This document shows positions 35,184 through 43,691 of a stretch of DNA of 64,000 nucleotides, in pieces. The first letter of the stretch is position 1; each line of letters opens with the position of its first letter. Source of the DNA: Hellea sp965224755 (lineage in GTDB: Bacteria > Pseudomonadota > Alphaproteobacteria > Caulobacterales > Maricaulaceae); contig OZ245061.1 of NCBI GenBank assembly GCA_965224755.1, positions 620,001-684,000 of the forward strand, given 5' to 3'. The position numbers were made by a program, and so were the translations under genes. The notes beneath the pieces were generated by a model. That model saw only the letters and a list, made by a program, of their open reading frames with translations, made no database searches and was not told where the DNA came from.

Positions 35184-36365
35184 CTATTTTTTTAGAATTT
35201 CTACACCGGGAAGGGCTTTGCCTTCCATCCATTCGAGAAAGGCCCCGCCTGCTGTGCTGATAAAGGTAAAGTCCTTTGCCGCGCCGGCAAGGTTAAGGGC
35301 GGCCACTGTGTCGCCGCCGCCGGCGACAGAGATGAGCTTGCCTTTTTTAGTTAATTTGGCTGCATATTTCGCAGCTTCAACCGTAGAGGTATCAAAGGGC
35401 GTCAGTTCAAAAGCCCCAAGCGGGCCGTTCCAGATCAGCGTTTTGGCCGTGTCCATTGCGTCCATAAGGGCTTCGACGCTATCGGTGCCGCAATCGAGTA
35501 TCATCTCGGAAGGTTTGACATCATCAATGCCGCATTGGCGGTGTTTGGCATTGGCGGCAAAATCTTTGGCCGCGATTACGTCAACGGGCAGGATGATTTT
35601 ACATTTGGCTTTTTTAGCCGCCGCCAAAATTTCCAGCGCCGTGTCTTTCAAGTCTTTTTCGCAGAGCGATTTGCCGACTTTATAACCCTGCGCATAGAGG
35701 AAAGTATTGGCCATGCCGCCGCCAATAGCGAGCACGTCGAGCTTGCTGACTAGGTTTTTTAGCAGGTCAATTTTAGAGGACACTTTCGCGCCGCCAACAA
35801 CGCCCATGACGGGTTTTTTGGGAATATCGAGCGCTTGGGAGATGTGGTCAAGTTCGCGTTCCATGGCGAGGCCGGCATAAGCGGGCAGGAATTTTGCGAT
35901 GCCTGCGCTGGAGGCATGACCCCGGTGCGCGACAGAAAAAGCGTCTTGAATGAAGACATCGCCAAGCGCGGCCATATCTTTGGCGAGGCCAGCGTCGCCT
36001 ATGGTCTCGCCCGCGTGGAAGCGGGTGTTTTCCATCAGCATCACGCCGCCATTTTCCAGCAAAGCGGTAGCATTGGGGTTTAGCGCCGGACTGAACAGGA
36101 CTTCGGTTTCTAAAGCTTCGACAAGGGCCGGAACAATAAAGCGTAATGAAAGCGTCTCGTCCGGCTTGCCCTTTGGACGGCCATAATGAGATAGCAGAAT
36201 CGTTTTTGCGCCCGCTTTTTGCAGATGCCGGATGGTGGGCAGGGCGGCTTGCAGGCGGGTATCATCTGAAATCGAGCCGTCTTTATTTCGCGGAACATTG
36301 AAATCCACGCGCACAAGCGCTGTCTTGCCTTTAAGCTTCGCCCCTTTGAGTCTGCGAAAATCCAT
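35184..36365 (-). CDS. pgk: Phosphoglycerate kinase
   Basis: A 393-aa kinase making ATP from 1,3-bisphosphoglycerate. VRVDFNVPRNKDG, LLSHYGRPKG, MLMENTRFHAGE, PVMGVVGGAKVSSKIDLLKNL, IWNGPLGAFE and SVAGGGDTVAAL cover both substrate halves. It sits three bases after gap on the same strand and nine before fba. Confidence 0.96.
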   Translation of the reverse strand: MDFRRLKGAKLKGKTALVRVDFNVPRNKDGSISDDTRLQAALPTIRHLQKAGAKTILLSHYGRPKGKPDETLSLRFIVPALVEALETEVLFSPALNPNATALLENGGVMLMENTRFHAGETIGDAGLAKDMAALGDVFIQDAFSVAHRGHASSAGIAKFLPAYAGLAMERELDHISQALDIPKKPVMGVVGGAKVSSKIDLLKNLVSKLDVLAIGGGMANTFLYAQGYKVGKSLCEKDLKDTALEILAAAKKAKCKIILPVDVIAAKDFAANAKHRQCGIDDVKPSEMILDCGTDSVEALMDAMDTAKTLIWNGPLGAFELTPFDTSTVEAAKYAAKLTKKGKLISVAGGGDTVAALNLAGAAKDFTFISTAGGAFLEWMEGKALPGVEILKK

Positions 36366-36368
36366 GAC

Positions 36369-37382
36369 TTAACCCTTATGTTTTTGGCCCATGACGCGGG
36401 CAACATCGATCATGCGGTTGGCAAAGCCCCATTCATTATCATACCAAGCAATGATTTTGACCAGGTCGCCGTCCATGACTTTTGTCAGCGGCGCGGCAAA
36501 TATCGCCGAGGCGGGGTCGTGGTTGAGATCAGACGAGACGAGGGCCCGTTCGGTGTAGCTAATCACGCCTTTCATGGCCCCTTCAGAGGCACCTTTCATC
36601 ATCGCATTAAGCTCTTCAGCGCTGGTATGCTTTTCGGGTTGGAACGCCAGATCGACCATGGAAACATTGGCTGTCGGTACGCGGATGGCGGTGCCGGAGA
36701 GTTTGCCGAGAAGCTTGGGGATAACGAGGCCAACGGCTTTGGCCGCGCCTGTTGACGTCGGGATCATATTCAGACCTGCTGCGCGGGCGCGGTAGAGATC
36801 TTTATGTGAGTTATCTAAAATGCGCTGATCTTGCGTATAGCTGTGAACGGTTGTCATAAAACCGCGGCGAATTCCGACCGTTTCCATCAAGATTTTGGCA
36901 ATGGGCGCGAGGCAGTTAGTGGTGCAGGATGCGCAGGATATCACTTTATCCTCAGAGGTCAGATCGTCTTCATTCACGCCGTAAACAATGGTTTTATCAA
37001 CATTTTGGCCCGGCGCGGAGATCAGCACTGATTTCGCGCCCGCAGCAAAATGGGGTTGAACACTTTCCTTGGAACGGAAAATCCCCGTACATTCCATAAC
37101 AACATCAACATCCAAGGCGCCCCAGTCAATATCTGCGGGGTTGCGCTCATGGCTCATGCGGATTTTGCCGCGTCCGTAATCAATGACCCCGTCGCCTTCA
37201 ATGACCTCGACGCCGAAGCGGCCATGGACACTGTCATAGCGCAGCAAATGTGCGGATGTCTCCAAAGCGCCGGGCGAGTTAATCGCGACCAACTCAATAT
37301 CATTGATGTCATATTCAGAGAGGGCGCGGGCGACAAGGCGGCCAATGCGACCAAAGCCATTAATACCGATGCGAATTGTCAT
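36369..37382 (-). CDS. gap: Glyceraldehyde-3-phosphate dehydrogenase, type I
   Basis: A 337-aa NAD-dependent enzyme. The Rossmann motif INGFGRIGRLVARAL lies at the start, the catalytic cysteine in SCASCTTNCLAPI, the S-loop in NMIPTSTGAAKAVGLVIP, and NEWGFANRM at the end. It is the first gene of the gap-pgk-fba operon. It is divergent from the DUF4164 gene. Confidence 0.96.
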   Translation of the reverse strand: MTIRIGINGFGRIGRLVARALSEYDINDIELVAINSPGALETSAHLLRYDSVHGRFGVEVIEGDGVIDYGRGKIRMSHERNPADIDWGALDVDVVMECTGIFRSKESVQPHFAAGAKSVLISAPGQNVDKTIVYGVNEDDLTSEDKVISCASCTTNCLAPIAKILMETVGIRRGFMTTVHSYTQDQRILDNSHKDLYRARAAGLNMIPTSTGAAKAVGLVIPKLLGKLSGTAIRVPTANVSMVDLAFQPEKHTSAEELNAMMKGASEGAMKGVISYTERALVSSDLNHDPASAIFAAPLTKVMDGDLVKIIAWYDNEWGFANRMIDVARVMGQKHKG

Positions 37383-37527
37383 TTAACAGCCTTATAATAT
37401 GGCATTGCCTTAGTTGAACTCTCGTTCGGAATGGCGGAGGGGTCGATTTGAGTCAACAGATTATCCCTTGTTGAAGAGCAATTATTGGGCCACTCTAGGC
37501 AAATTAACGATAGATTCGGGATAGACC

Positions 37528-37824
37528 ATGAATGACAGCGCTGACATAAAAATGGCGGCTGATCGACTGCAATCCGCGCTTAAGTCTTTAGAGGGGGCGC
37601 TGGATCCCTTATTGGCGAAAGTCAGCCGGTTGGAAGCGAGCGCAAAGGAAGCCGAAACCATGGGCGAAGACCGGGCCGCGCTCGCGGCCAAGCTCGATGA
37701 CGCAAAGTCACGCGCTGATGAGTTCTCCATGCGCGAAAAAGAATTCGGCGCATTGGCCGATGAAACCACACGGGAACTTGACCGGGTGATTAAACAAGTG
37801 CGCAATGCATTAGGAGAGGGCTAG
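37528..37824 (+). CDS. DUF4164-like coiled-coil protein
   Basis: A 98-aa, mostly helical, cysteine-free protein predicted to form a coiled coil (alternating LQSALKSLEGALDPLLAKVS and LEASAKEAETMGEDRAALAA). It resembles the DUF4164 proteins that precede zapA in alphaproteobacteria, which are division-associated but uncharacterised. It lies three bases upstream of zapA. An FtsZ-ring-associated role is likely. Confidence 0.8.
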   Translation: MNDSADIKMAADRLQSALKSLEGALDPLLAKVSRLEASAKEAETMGEDRAALAAKLDDAKSRADEFSMREKEFGALADETTRELDRVIKQVRNALGEG

Positions 37825-37827
37825 GCA

Positions 37828-38193
37828 ATGGCTAAAGTCAGTCTCAATATCAATGGCCGCAAATACGCATTGGGCTGCGATGACGGCGAAGAAGAGCGCC
37901 TGATGCGTTTGGGGCAAAAGCTCGATGACCGCGTCAATAATATGGCCAATCAATTCGGCCAAATCGGCGATCTTCGCTTGCTGGTCATGGCCGGTATCAC
38001 CATGCTGGATGAGCTCGAAGAAATGAACAAATCCGTCGATAATGAAGTTGATAAGCGCATTGGCAATCTGCGCAAGGAAACCACTGCCGCCACGCGCCTC
38101 GCCACAAAAACCGAAACCAAAGCCGCTGATAGCTTGCTGAACGCCGCTGCGCGGATTGAAAAGCTGGCCGAGCGGCTGGCGAATAAAGACTAA
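37828..38193 (+). CDS. zapA: Cell division protein ZapA
   Basis: A 121-aa FtsZ-ring stabiliser. VSLNINGRKYALGCDDGEEERLMRLGQKLD is the globular dimer/tetramer head (seen in parts), followed by a coiled coil (VDNEVDKRIGNLRKETTAAT). Start at 37828. Its stop overlaps the convergent nuclease gene by four bases. It lies in the usual zapA neighbourhood upstream of the 6S RNA and 5-FCL. Confidence 0.92.
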   Translation: MAKVSLNINGRKYALGCDDGEEERLMRLGQKLDDRVNNMANQFGQIGDLRLLVMAGITMLDELEEMNKSVDNEVDKRIGNLRKETTAATRLATKTETKAADSLLNAAARIEKLAERLANKD

Positions 38194-39398
38194 ACTGTAA
38201 AAATATGCTGCGTGTCCGAGGGCAGCGGCATTTTTAGCCAGATCGGCATATGATCTGAGAAATCATGAGTGAAGCGATCATAATCAGGCTCGCCGCTGGG
38301 AAGCTGGCCGGGCCCGGCCGCGATAAAGGCCTGAGTAAAGTTAAACATACCAAATTCAAATTGATCGGCGCCGAGCGTGCCGGATTGGTCATTATGCCGC
38401 CCGCGCGGCCAGCGCGTATCTTCGGCAATATACGCAATATGATCAAAGGTTCTGTGCTCGCGCGCATTGGTGAGGAAGCCGCCATCCAGAAACGGGAAAT
38501 TGACTTTGGCGTCCATGTTTTTTGTCTGGTTTAAGCTAGTGACATAGTCCTCTATTCCGCGCTGACGTTTGGATAGCGTGCTTTCGAAATCAAGATTGAG
38601 ATCGGCCATAATCATGAATACCTTGCCGCGCTCGACGACGGTTTTGGGGCTTTGCAAAAGCAGCCATTCTAGCAGAGCAAAAAACTCACGTTCGCGCTCT
38701 TTCTTGCTACTGCCCGAGACCAAATGCGCATTCACGCAATAAATTTCGTAGGCTCCCTGCGCGGTTTCAACGATAAATTCGACCATATGCGGGGCGCGAA
38801 TAAATTGCACAAATTGTTTGAGTTTTTTATTCATCGCCCGCTCGGCTCGGAGATTAGAGAAAAACTGCGTGGCGCGCTGCAGTAGAGACGGATCATCGTC
38901 GTCTGGAATTTGTCCTTCCAAGGCCTGTTTATGAGCCGCGCTGATATTGGAGAGAACCGCGCTGCGATCGAGCGACAGGTCAGAGGCTAAATTACCCAAT
39001 TTCACTTTTTGCGTATTGTAAATAAAGCCGCTGCGCTCAGCCATGCCGGTATAGCCGGGGGCTTTGCCGGTGACATCGCTCATAATCATTTTATAGCTTC
39101 CGCCCGCCGCGTTTAGGCGGTCTACGAGATCAAATAAGGCCTCGGTATTGTCCTGCACTTCCTGAATGGCGATCAGGTCGCAAAGGCCGCAATAACGCGC
39201 CATCATCGCGGTCGCGCCGGCGCTTTTTTTCAAAGTCCCGTCGTCATCGCGAAGCGCGCCAAGCTTTCTGATATTCCAACTGCTGAAAATAACCGAGCCG
39301 CTACTCGGCACCGGCATGCCGTGAATTACGGCATTATCGCCCTGATCCAGAAAAGTATTTATAGCCTGCCACTCAGCGGCGGTGAAATGTTGTGCCAT
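38190..39398 (-). CDS. Endonuclease/exonuclease/phosphatase-family protein
   Basis: A 402-aa protein with an EEP (DNase I-like) fold. VIFSSWNIRKLGAL has the catalytic Asn, DLIAIQEVQDN the Glu, CVNAHLVSGS the His/Asn, and TFDHIAYI with HDFSDHMPIWLKM the terminal Asp-His pair. Family members cleave DNA, phosphodiesters or sphingolipids. No signal peptide is obvious. It lies between zapA and the 6S RNA, on the opposite strand, in a place usually without a gene. Confidence 0.85.
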   Translation of the reverse strand: MAQHFTAAEWQAINTFLDQGDNAVIHGMPVPSSGSVIFSSWNIRKLGALRDDDGTLKKSAGATAMMARYCGLCDLIAIQEVQDNTEALFDLVDRLNAAGGSYKMIMSDVTGKAPGYTGMAERSGFIYNTQKVKLGNLASDLSLDRSAVLSNISAAHKQALEGQIPDDDDPSLLQRATQFFSNLRAERAMNKKLKQFVQFIRAPHMVEFIVETAQGAYEIYCVNAHLVSGSSKKEREREFFALLEWLLLQSPKTVVERGKVFMIMADLNLDFESTLSKRQRGIEDYVTSLNQTKNMDAKVNFPFLDGGFLTNAREHRTFDHIAYIAEDTRWPRGRHNDQSGTLGADQFEFGMFNFTQAFIAAGPGQLPSGEPDYDRFTHDFSDHMPIWLKMPLPSDTQHIFTV

Positions 39399-39474
39399 GT
39401 TTGCGCTCCCGATATGAGAACATTATACACGATTATCGGGTTATGTGTAAGGCCTAATCGTCGGTAATAAGCCC

Positions 39475-39505
39475 TTGCGCCTAAAGCCCTAAGCGCCCAC
39501 ATTAT
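39475..39505 (+). promoter_or_regulatory. Candidate promoter of the 6S RNA
   Basis: TTGCGC (39475-39480) and CATTAT (39500-39505), 19 bases apart, with a predicted start near 39511. The spacing is a little long. The match is by eye. Confidence 0.45.
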
Positions 39506-39510
39506 GCCCG

Positions 39511-39672
39511 ACGGTCACTACGGGTTTTGTGAGCAGCACTAATCCACCGGACCTTAAATAACTCCTCGGGAGTTGGCTCTGTGTTGACCGTGGTCTTCAT
39601 AATTCCGACGCCCACCTGAAACTCAGGTTCACGAGGGTTCTTAGCCGCCACGGACTTTGTGGTACCGTCACA
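39511..39672 (+). ncRNA. ssrS: 6S RNA (RNA polymerase regulator)
   Basis: The stretch 39511-39672 on the plus strand folds like 6S RNA, which sequesters sigma-70 holoenzyme in stationary phase. GACGGT at the 5' end pairs with ACCGTC (39664-39669) to close the molecule. CCACCGG / CCGTGG is the apical stem, capped by AACTCC-tcg-GGAGTT. The 3' side of the central bubble has a small hairpin ACCTGA-aac-TCAGGT followed by GGGTTCTTAGCCGCCA, close to the E. coli 6S 3' half (CACCTTGAACC and GGGTTACAGCC). It sits between zapA and 5-FCL, as in many alphaproteobacteria. The minus-strand reading frame over it is spurious. Exact ends are approximate. Confidence 0.7.
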
Positions 39673-39681
39673 TTTAAAACT

Positions 39682-39720
39682 GTCATCCCGGCCCAGGAGC
39701 GAAGCGACGACGAGCCGGGA
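39682..39720. repeat. REP-like inverted repeat (GTCATCCCGG type)
   Basis: TGTCATCCCGGC begins an element whose arms TCCCGGC (39686-39692) and GCCGGGA (39714-39720) pair across about 21 bases. It lies after the 6S RNA. The same GTCATCCCGGC start occurs at 45040 and the variant CTCATCCCGGC at 59117. Confidence 0.75.
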
Positions 39721-39725
39721 GCCGC

Positions 39726-40295
39726 TTAATCCTTTCGAGCCCAAAATTTGGGATTGTGTAAAAACAATGCGGATATGAGCGCCACGATAAAACCGACAGG
39801 GAAAATCTCAGAAAAAGTTAGCGGAATCCGGTAGGCTGGTTTGGCATAATTGGTTTTCATGGCGGTCATTTTTTCGGTAAATGCCGTTAAGGCTTCGCCG
39901 CTGACGCCTTTGGCTTTTTGGAGCTCAATCAGATGATCGGTGTATTGTAAAATAAAACTATTACCGGTCTTGGCGACGTAAATCTCCCACACAATCACAT
40001 AGACGAACCCCGCAAAGACCGACATCGCAAGGCCCAACATGAGCGCTTTCGTAAATTTAATCACCCCGCCTTGGTCGCGATCGCGAAACCGCTTCATCCC
40101 GAAAAAGATCAGGGACAGGATAAAAAACATAAGCAGAAAACCGACCGTCATTGAGGTGGCGGTGCTGTGCATGCCAAATATGGAATAGCTTGTGATCATC
40201 ATGGCTATGATGAGGAGTCCCGCTAATCCGCCGAAAATAAAGGCCGTTTTCCAAAAGCCGGATGAAGGATTTGGTGTTCGATCTGTTGTGTTCAT
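39726..40295 (-). CDS. DUF4199 membrane protein
   Basis: A 189-aa integral membrane protein with four predicted segments (TAFIFGGLAGLLIIAMMITSY, SMTVGFLLMFFILSLIFFGM, ALMLGLAMSVFAGFVYVIVW, FPVGFIVALISALFL), the family layout of DUF4199. It lies downstream of a membrane-anchored LuxR-type regulator on the same strand, a pairing seen in other bacteria, and likely forms an operon with it. Function unknown. Confidence 0.8.
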   Translation of the reverse strand: MNTTDRTPNPSSGFWKTAFIFGGLAGLLIIAMMITSYSIFGMHSTATSMTVGFLLMFFILSLIFFGMKRFRDRDQGGVIKFTKALMLGLAMSVFAGFVYVIVWEIYVAKTGNSFILQYTDHLIELQKAKGVSGEALTAFTEKMTAMKTNYAKPAYRIPLTFSEIFPVGFIVALISALFLHNPKFWARKD

Positions 40296-40375
40296 GTTTA
40301 TCTCCTAAAAACCTGGCCTAAAATTAGACGTTAATTGACCCCATGTCACTCGCTCGGACGGGTGAGTTACGCCGT

Positions 40376-40804
40376 TTAATCCGTCCGGGCTATAGGATTA
40401 ATAGACAATTTGGCAGCTTTGGTCACTGCTTGGGTCCTGTTTTTCGTACCAAGTTTTTGGTAAAGATTGGATAGGTGAGTTTTGATCGTATTGGGTGAAA
40501 GATCCAAATCCCGGGCGATTTCCTTATTGCTCTTGCCTTGCGCAAGAAAGCCTAGCATCTCAACCTCGCGGCGGGTCAGGCCCAATGCTTTTATAGCTTT
40601 GTCATTACGTGTATTTGCCGGGGCTGCGGGAAGAGGCCGCCTTTGCCGTTCGATCCAAATACCAAGCCCGGCGAATAAGACTGCGATGCCGAGGCCGTAA
40701 ATCTCCGGCCCGATATCGCGCATCCAAAACCGGTAATCGAGCCATGTCAAAATAACGGCGATTACGGCGAGGACTAAACCATATAGGATAATTGTTTTTT
40801 CCAT
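40376..40804 (-). CDS. Membrane-anchored LuxR-type HTH regulator
   Basis: A 142-aa protein with two N-terminal membrane segments (ILYGLVLAVIAVILTWLDYR and IYGLGIAVLFAGLGIWIE) and a C-terminal LuxR/FixJ helix-turn-helix (LTRREVEMLGFLAQGKSNKE, DLSPNTIKTHLSNLYQKLGT). It has no receiver or ligand-binding domain. It could sense membrane state and regulate itself and the DUF4199 gene. It is not an acyl-homoserine-lactone receptor, since the autoinducer domain is absent. Confidence 0.85.
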   Translation of the reverse strand: MEKTIILYGLVLAVIAVILTWLDYRFWMRDIGPEIYGLGIAVLFAGLGIWIERQRRPLPAAPANTRNDKAIKALGLTRREVEMLGFLAQGKSNKEIARDLDLSPNTIKTHLSNLYQKLGTKNRTQAVTKAAKLSINPIARTD

Positions 40805-40897
40805 CTGCGCATGATGGCAAAAAGAGCCGAAAATAGCTAGGCCGTAGTGGAGGATTTCATTGGCCTTATTAATATCCGCGTGGCAGTTTCAGAATAT

Positions 40898-41458
40898 ATG
40901 AATATAAAACTGCAAAAATCCCGCGCTCGACTTCAGGCTAAGCAAGCCCGCGCGGCGGTGCATGACCCGGCGGCGGGGGCCGAGCTTATCCGGCATTTTC
41001 CGGCCTCCCGGTTTCGCGGGGCTGTGATTGGCGGGTTTTGGCCTTTACCGGGCGAGATTGATGTGCGCCTGTTAATGCAGGCGCTTCGAAATGCCGGATT
41101 TGAATTATCATTGCCCTGCACAGTTCGAAAAGGCCATCCTCTGGTTTTTCGCAAATGGGCTGACGGTGATGAATTACGGTTGAGGCAATACGGGCTTCGC
41201 GAGCCTTATCAAAACCAGCCTCAAGCCTATCCTACGCTCGTATTTGTCCCGCTGCTCGCGTTCACCAAACATGGCGAGCGGCTCGGTTATGGCGGCGGCT
41301 ATTATGACCGCACTTTGGCCGCGCTTAAAGCGAGGCAAGATGTTTTTGCTTGCGGCGTGGCCTATGCTGGGCAAGAAGCGGCCAGCCTGCCGACAGATGA
41401 ATTTGATCATCAATTGGACGGCATGTTGACTGCGCAATATTTCAAGGATTTTTCATGA
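40898..41458 (+). CDS. 5-formyltetrahydrofolate cyclo-ligase
   Basis: A 186-aa enzyme converting 5-formyl-THF to 5,10-methenyl-THF with ATP. FRGAVIGGFWPLPGEID and the C-terminal signature RLGYGGGYYDRTLAAL with FACGVAYAGQE are typical. The start at ATG 40898 gives a normal N-terminus (MNIKLQKSRARLQAKQARAA). The frame also opens at GTG 40847, which would add 17 residues not expected. It is the third member of the zapA - 6S RNA - 5-FCL neighbourhood. Confidence 0.9.
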   Translation: MNIKLQKSRARLQAKQARAAVHDPAAGAELIRHFPASRFRGAVIGGFWPLPGEIDVRLLMQALRNAGFELSLPCTVRKGHPLVFRKWADGDELRLRQYGLREPYQNQPQAYPTLVFVPLLAFTKHGERLGYGGGYYDRTLAALKARQDVFACGVAYAGQEAASLPTDEFDHQLDGMLTAQYFKDFS

Positions 41459-41468
41459 GGCGGAAAAT

Positions 41469-42284
41469 ATGAGGCTGGCTTTTTTCGGAGATGTTGTGGG
41501 GCGGGCCGGGCGCAAGGCTGTGGCCAAGCATCTGCCGCGTCTGCGCAAAGACCTGTCCCTCGACGCCGTGGTCATCAATGCGGAAAACGCGGCGGGCGGG
41601 TTTGGAATTACGCCCTCTACCGCGCGCGAGCTTTATGAGGCGGGCGCGGATGTGCTCACCCTCGGCAATCACACCTTTGACAATCCGCAGGGCATTAGCA
41701 TCATCGAGAATGAGCCGCGTCTGCTGCGGCCTTGTAACTATCCGCCCAACACCGTCACAGGGCGCGGGGCCGGGCTTTATGATATTGGCGGCTTTCAGCT
41801 CCTCGTCATTAATGTGCTGGGCCGCGTCTTTATGGACGCGCTGGATGATCCTTTTGTAGCGGTAGAGCGCGAACTCGCCGCCGCGCCATTGGGCGAAGTC
41901 GCCGATGCGGTCATCGTCGATATCCACGCCGAAGCGACCAGCGAGAAACAGGCCATGGGCGTGTTTTGCGATGGCCGCGCCAGCCTTGTCGTCGGCACCC
42001 ATCAACATGTGCCAACAGCGGATACGCGAATTTTGACGGGCGGAACCGCCTACCAAACCGACGCCGGGATGTGCGCGGATTATAACAGCGTCATCGGCAT
42101 GGACAAAGAAGAGCCGCTTTACCGCTTCACCACAAGAATGCGCGGCGGACGTTTCACCCCGGCCAGCGGCGAGGGAACATTATGCGGGATATTTGTCGAG
42201 ACAGATAATAAGACGGGATTAGCAATAAGAGCCGAACCTATCCGGGTTGGCGGGATGCTGGCTAAGCAGGTGCCAGAAGCTTAA
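41469..42284 (+). CDS. YmdB-family metallophosphoesterase (TIGR00282)
   Basis: A 271-aa metallophosphoesterase. RLAFFGDVVGRAGRKA (first metal block), VVINAENAAGGFG, LTLGNHTFDNP, VDIHAEATSEKQAMG and VVGTHQHVPTADTRIL cover the metal ligands. Bacterial homologues are cyclic-nucleotide phosphodiesterases with a regulatory role. It lies ten bases after the 5-FCL gene in the same direction, likely one operon. Confidence 0.9.
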   Translation: MRLAFFGDVVGRAGRKAVAKHLPRLRKDLSLDAVVINAENAAGGFGITPSTARELYEAGADVLTLGNHTFDNPQGISIIENEPRLLRPCNYPPNTVTGRGAGLYDIGGFQLLVINVLGRVFMDALDDPFVAVERELAAAPLGEVADAVIVDIHAEATSEKQAMGVFCDGRASLVVGTHQHVPTADTRILTGGTAYQTDAGMCADYNSVIGMDKEEPLYRFTTRMRGGRFTPASGEGTLCGIFVETDNKTGLAIRAEPIRVGGMLAKQVPEA

Positions 42285-42345
42285 TCGCTGCAAAATGAAC
42301 CCCTTTTAATTTGAAAGACTTTCGCCAAGCGCCCATGGGGGTTTT

Positions 42346-43137
42346 ATGAAAAAGTTACTTACCGCATTTGCTTTAACTCTGCTCAGCGCCTCATCTGTTC
42401 AAGCCGAGGACATCCTCAGCATTCTTGAACGGCAGCAGGCTGTTGTTCAGCCCTCGCCGCCGAAAATTGTGCCGTATAATTATACGGTTGATATCGTGAT
42501 GTCCGAAGAAGAAGGTGGCGGCGAAGCCGATAATTTTACCGCCACTCTTTTGGTCAATCCGTCTTTGAGCGGAGAAGACCGCGTCACTATTCTTTCGACC
42601 TCGCATGAGGATTATGGCGACGAGTTTAAAGAGATGCTCGAAGACATGCGCGACCCTGAGACGACGCCCGAAGAGGCCGCCGAGGAGTTTTGGTGCGAGG
42701 GCGGCGATAACAGCGTTTTGGGCGATGAGGATATCGTGCTTGAGGATTTGACGGTTGTGTCCGAGACCGAAACCGAGGCCGTCATCAAAGTCGATATGAA
42801 GACCATGGCCAAGATCATGATGGACACCGATGACGATGCGGAAATGTCGAAAACAGAGCGTAAAATGATGAAGAAGATGATGGAACGGCTCGACGGTGAA
42901 TTTATCCTATCCAAACCCGATGCAAAGTTAAAACACTTCAAAATCTGGCTAACCCGCCCGATGAGCATCGCGATTATTGCCAAGCTTAAAGAGATGGAAG
43001 TCACGCAAAGCTGCGCTATCGCGCCTAATGGTTTTAGCTATACAGATTCCTTCACGATGCGCGTCAAAGCCAAGGCGCTCGGCATGGGCGTTGAGCAAGC
43101 AATGGATATTAGGATTTCGGATCTGACGCTGCGTTAG
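42346..43137 (+). CDS. Exported protein of unknown function
   Basis: A 263-aa protein with a signal peptide (MKKLLTAFALTLLSASSVQA). The mature part is acidic and rich in Met and Glu (MLEDMRDPETTPEEAAEE, MMDTDDDAEMSKTERKMMKK). Its two cysteines are EFWCEGGD and TQSCAIAP. No domain is recognised. It stands downstream of the phosphodiesterase and convergent to coq7. It is likely periplasmic. Confidence 0.75.
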   Translation: MKKLLTAFALTLLSASSVQAEDILSILERQQAVVQPSPPKIVPYNYTVDIVMSEEEGGGEADNFTATLLVNPSLSGEDRVTILSTSHEDYGDEFKEMLEDMRDPETTPEEAAEEFWCEGGDNSVLGDEDIVLEDLTVVSETETEAVIKVDMKTMAKIMMDTDDDAEMSKTERKMMKKMMERLDGEFILSKPDAKLKHFKIWLTRPMSIAIIAKLKEMEVTQSCAIAPNGFSYTDSFTMRVKAKALGMGVEQAMDIRISDLTLR

Positions 43138-43148
43138 GTTTTAGCGGG

Positions 43149-43691
43149 TTAAATCTTCTCGCTAATTTTAATCGCGGCGCGGCAACCTGTTTTTATCACG
43201 GCAGATAATACCTCATAGCCTTTGGCCTCATGTGCGCCTTCTTCAATCGCCGTATCGCGGTGGCGTAGTTCGTCCTCGCGAAATTCGGCGAAGGTCGCGC
43301 CGAGCTCAGGGTCTTCTTCGGAAATCTCTTCGACCTGTGCGCCGTAATGTTGCTCAATGACAGTCTCGACGGCCTCAGTGCAGGCATGAGCAGCTTTTTC
43401 GCCCATCAGCGCGGTGACGACGCCGAGGCCGTAACCCGCCGCGTTCCAGAGCGGATTCATGATGGTGGGGCGCACGTCTCGCGCGATCAACATATCATCA
43501 AAAGCGGCGAGATGTTTTTGCTCTTCCGCTTCCATTTCAGCTAGCTGTGCGGCAATTTTCTGCGTTTTGGCATTGCGGGCAAAAACCGCTTGCTGGCCTT
43601 TATAAATGGCGACGGCGGCATATTCGCCGGCATGATCGACGCGCAGCATTTCCGCGATACGGGGGTTGGTTTTGTGGCCCGCTTTACGCAC
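43149..43691 (-). CDS. coq7: Demethoxyubiquinone hydroxylase (COQ7-type)
   Basis: A 180-aa di-iron hydroxylase of ubiquinone synthesis. The metal-ligand helices are MLRVDHAGEYAAVAIYKGQ, EMEAEEQKHLAAFDDML, AVETVIEQHYGAQVEEI and FREDELRHRDTAIEEGA, with the ExxH pairs. It replaces the flavin enzyme UbiF in alphaproteobacteria. It overlaps the dsbB gene by eight bases, so the two are coupled. Respiratory quinone synthesis and disulfide formation share quinone, so the link makes sense. Confidence 0.93.
   Translation of the reverse strand: MRKAGHKTNPRIAEMLRVDHAGEYAAVAIYKGQQAVFARNAKTQKIAAQLAEMEAEEQKHLAAFDDMLIARDVRPTIMNPLWNAAGYGLGVVTALMGEKAAHACTEAVETVIEQHYGAQVEEISEEDPELGATFAEFREDELRHRDTAIEEGAHEAKGYEVLSAVIKTGCRAAIKISEKI

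Noticed and set aside
39502..39744. Minus-strand reading frame of 80 codons
   Set aside because: It lies over the 6S RNA stem-loops and a REP repeat, has no ribosome site and no recognisable protein.
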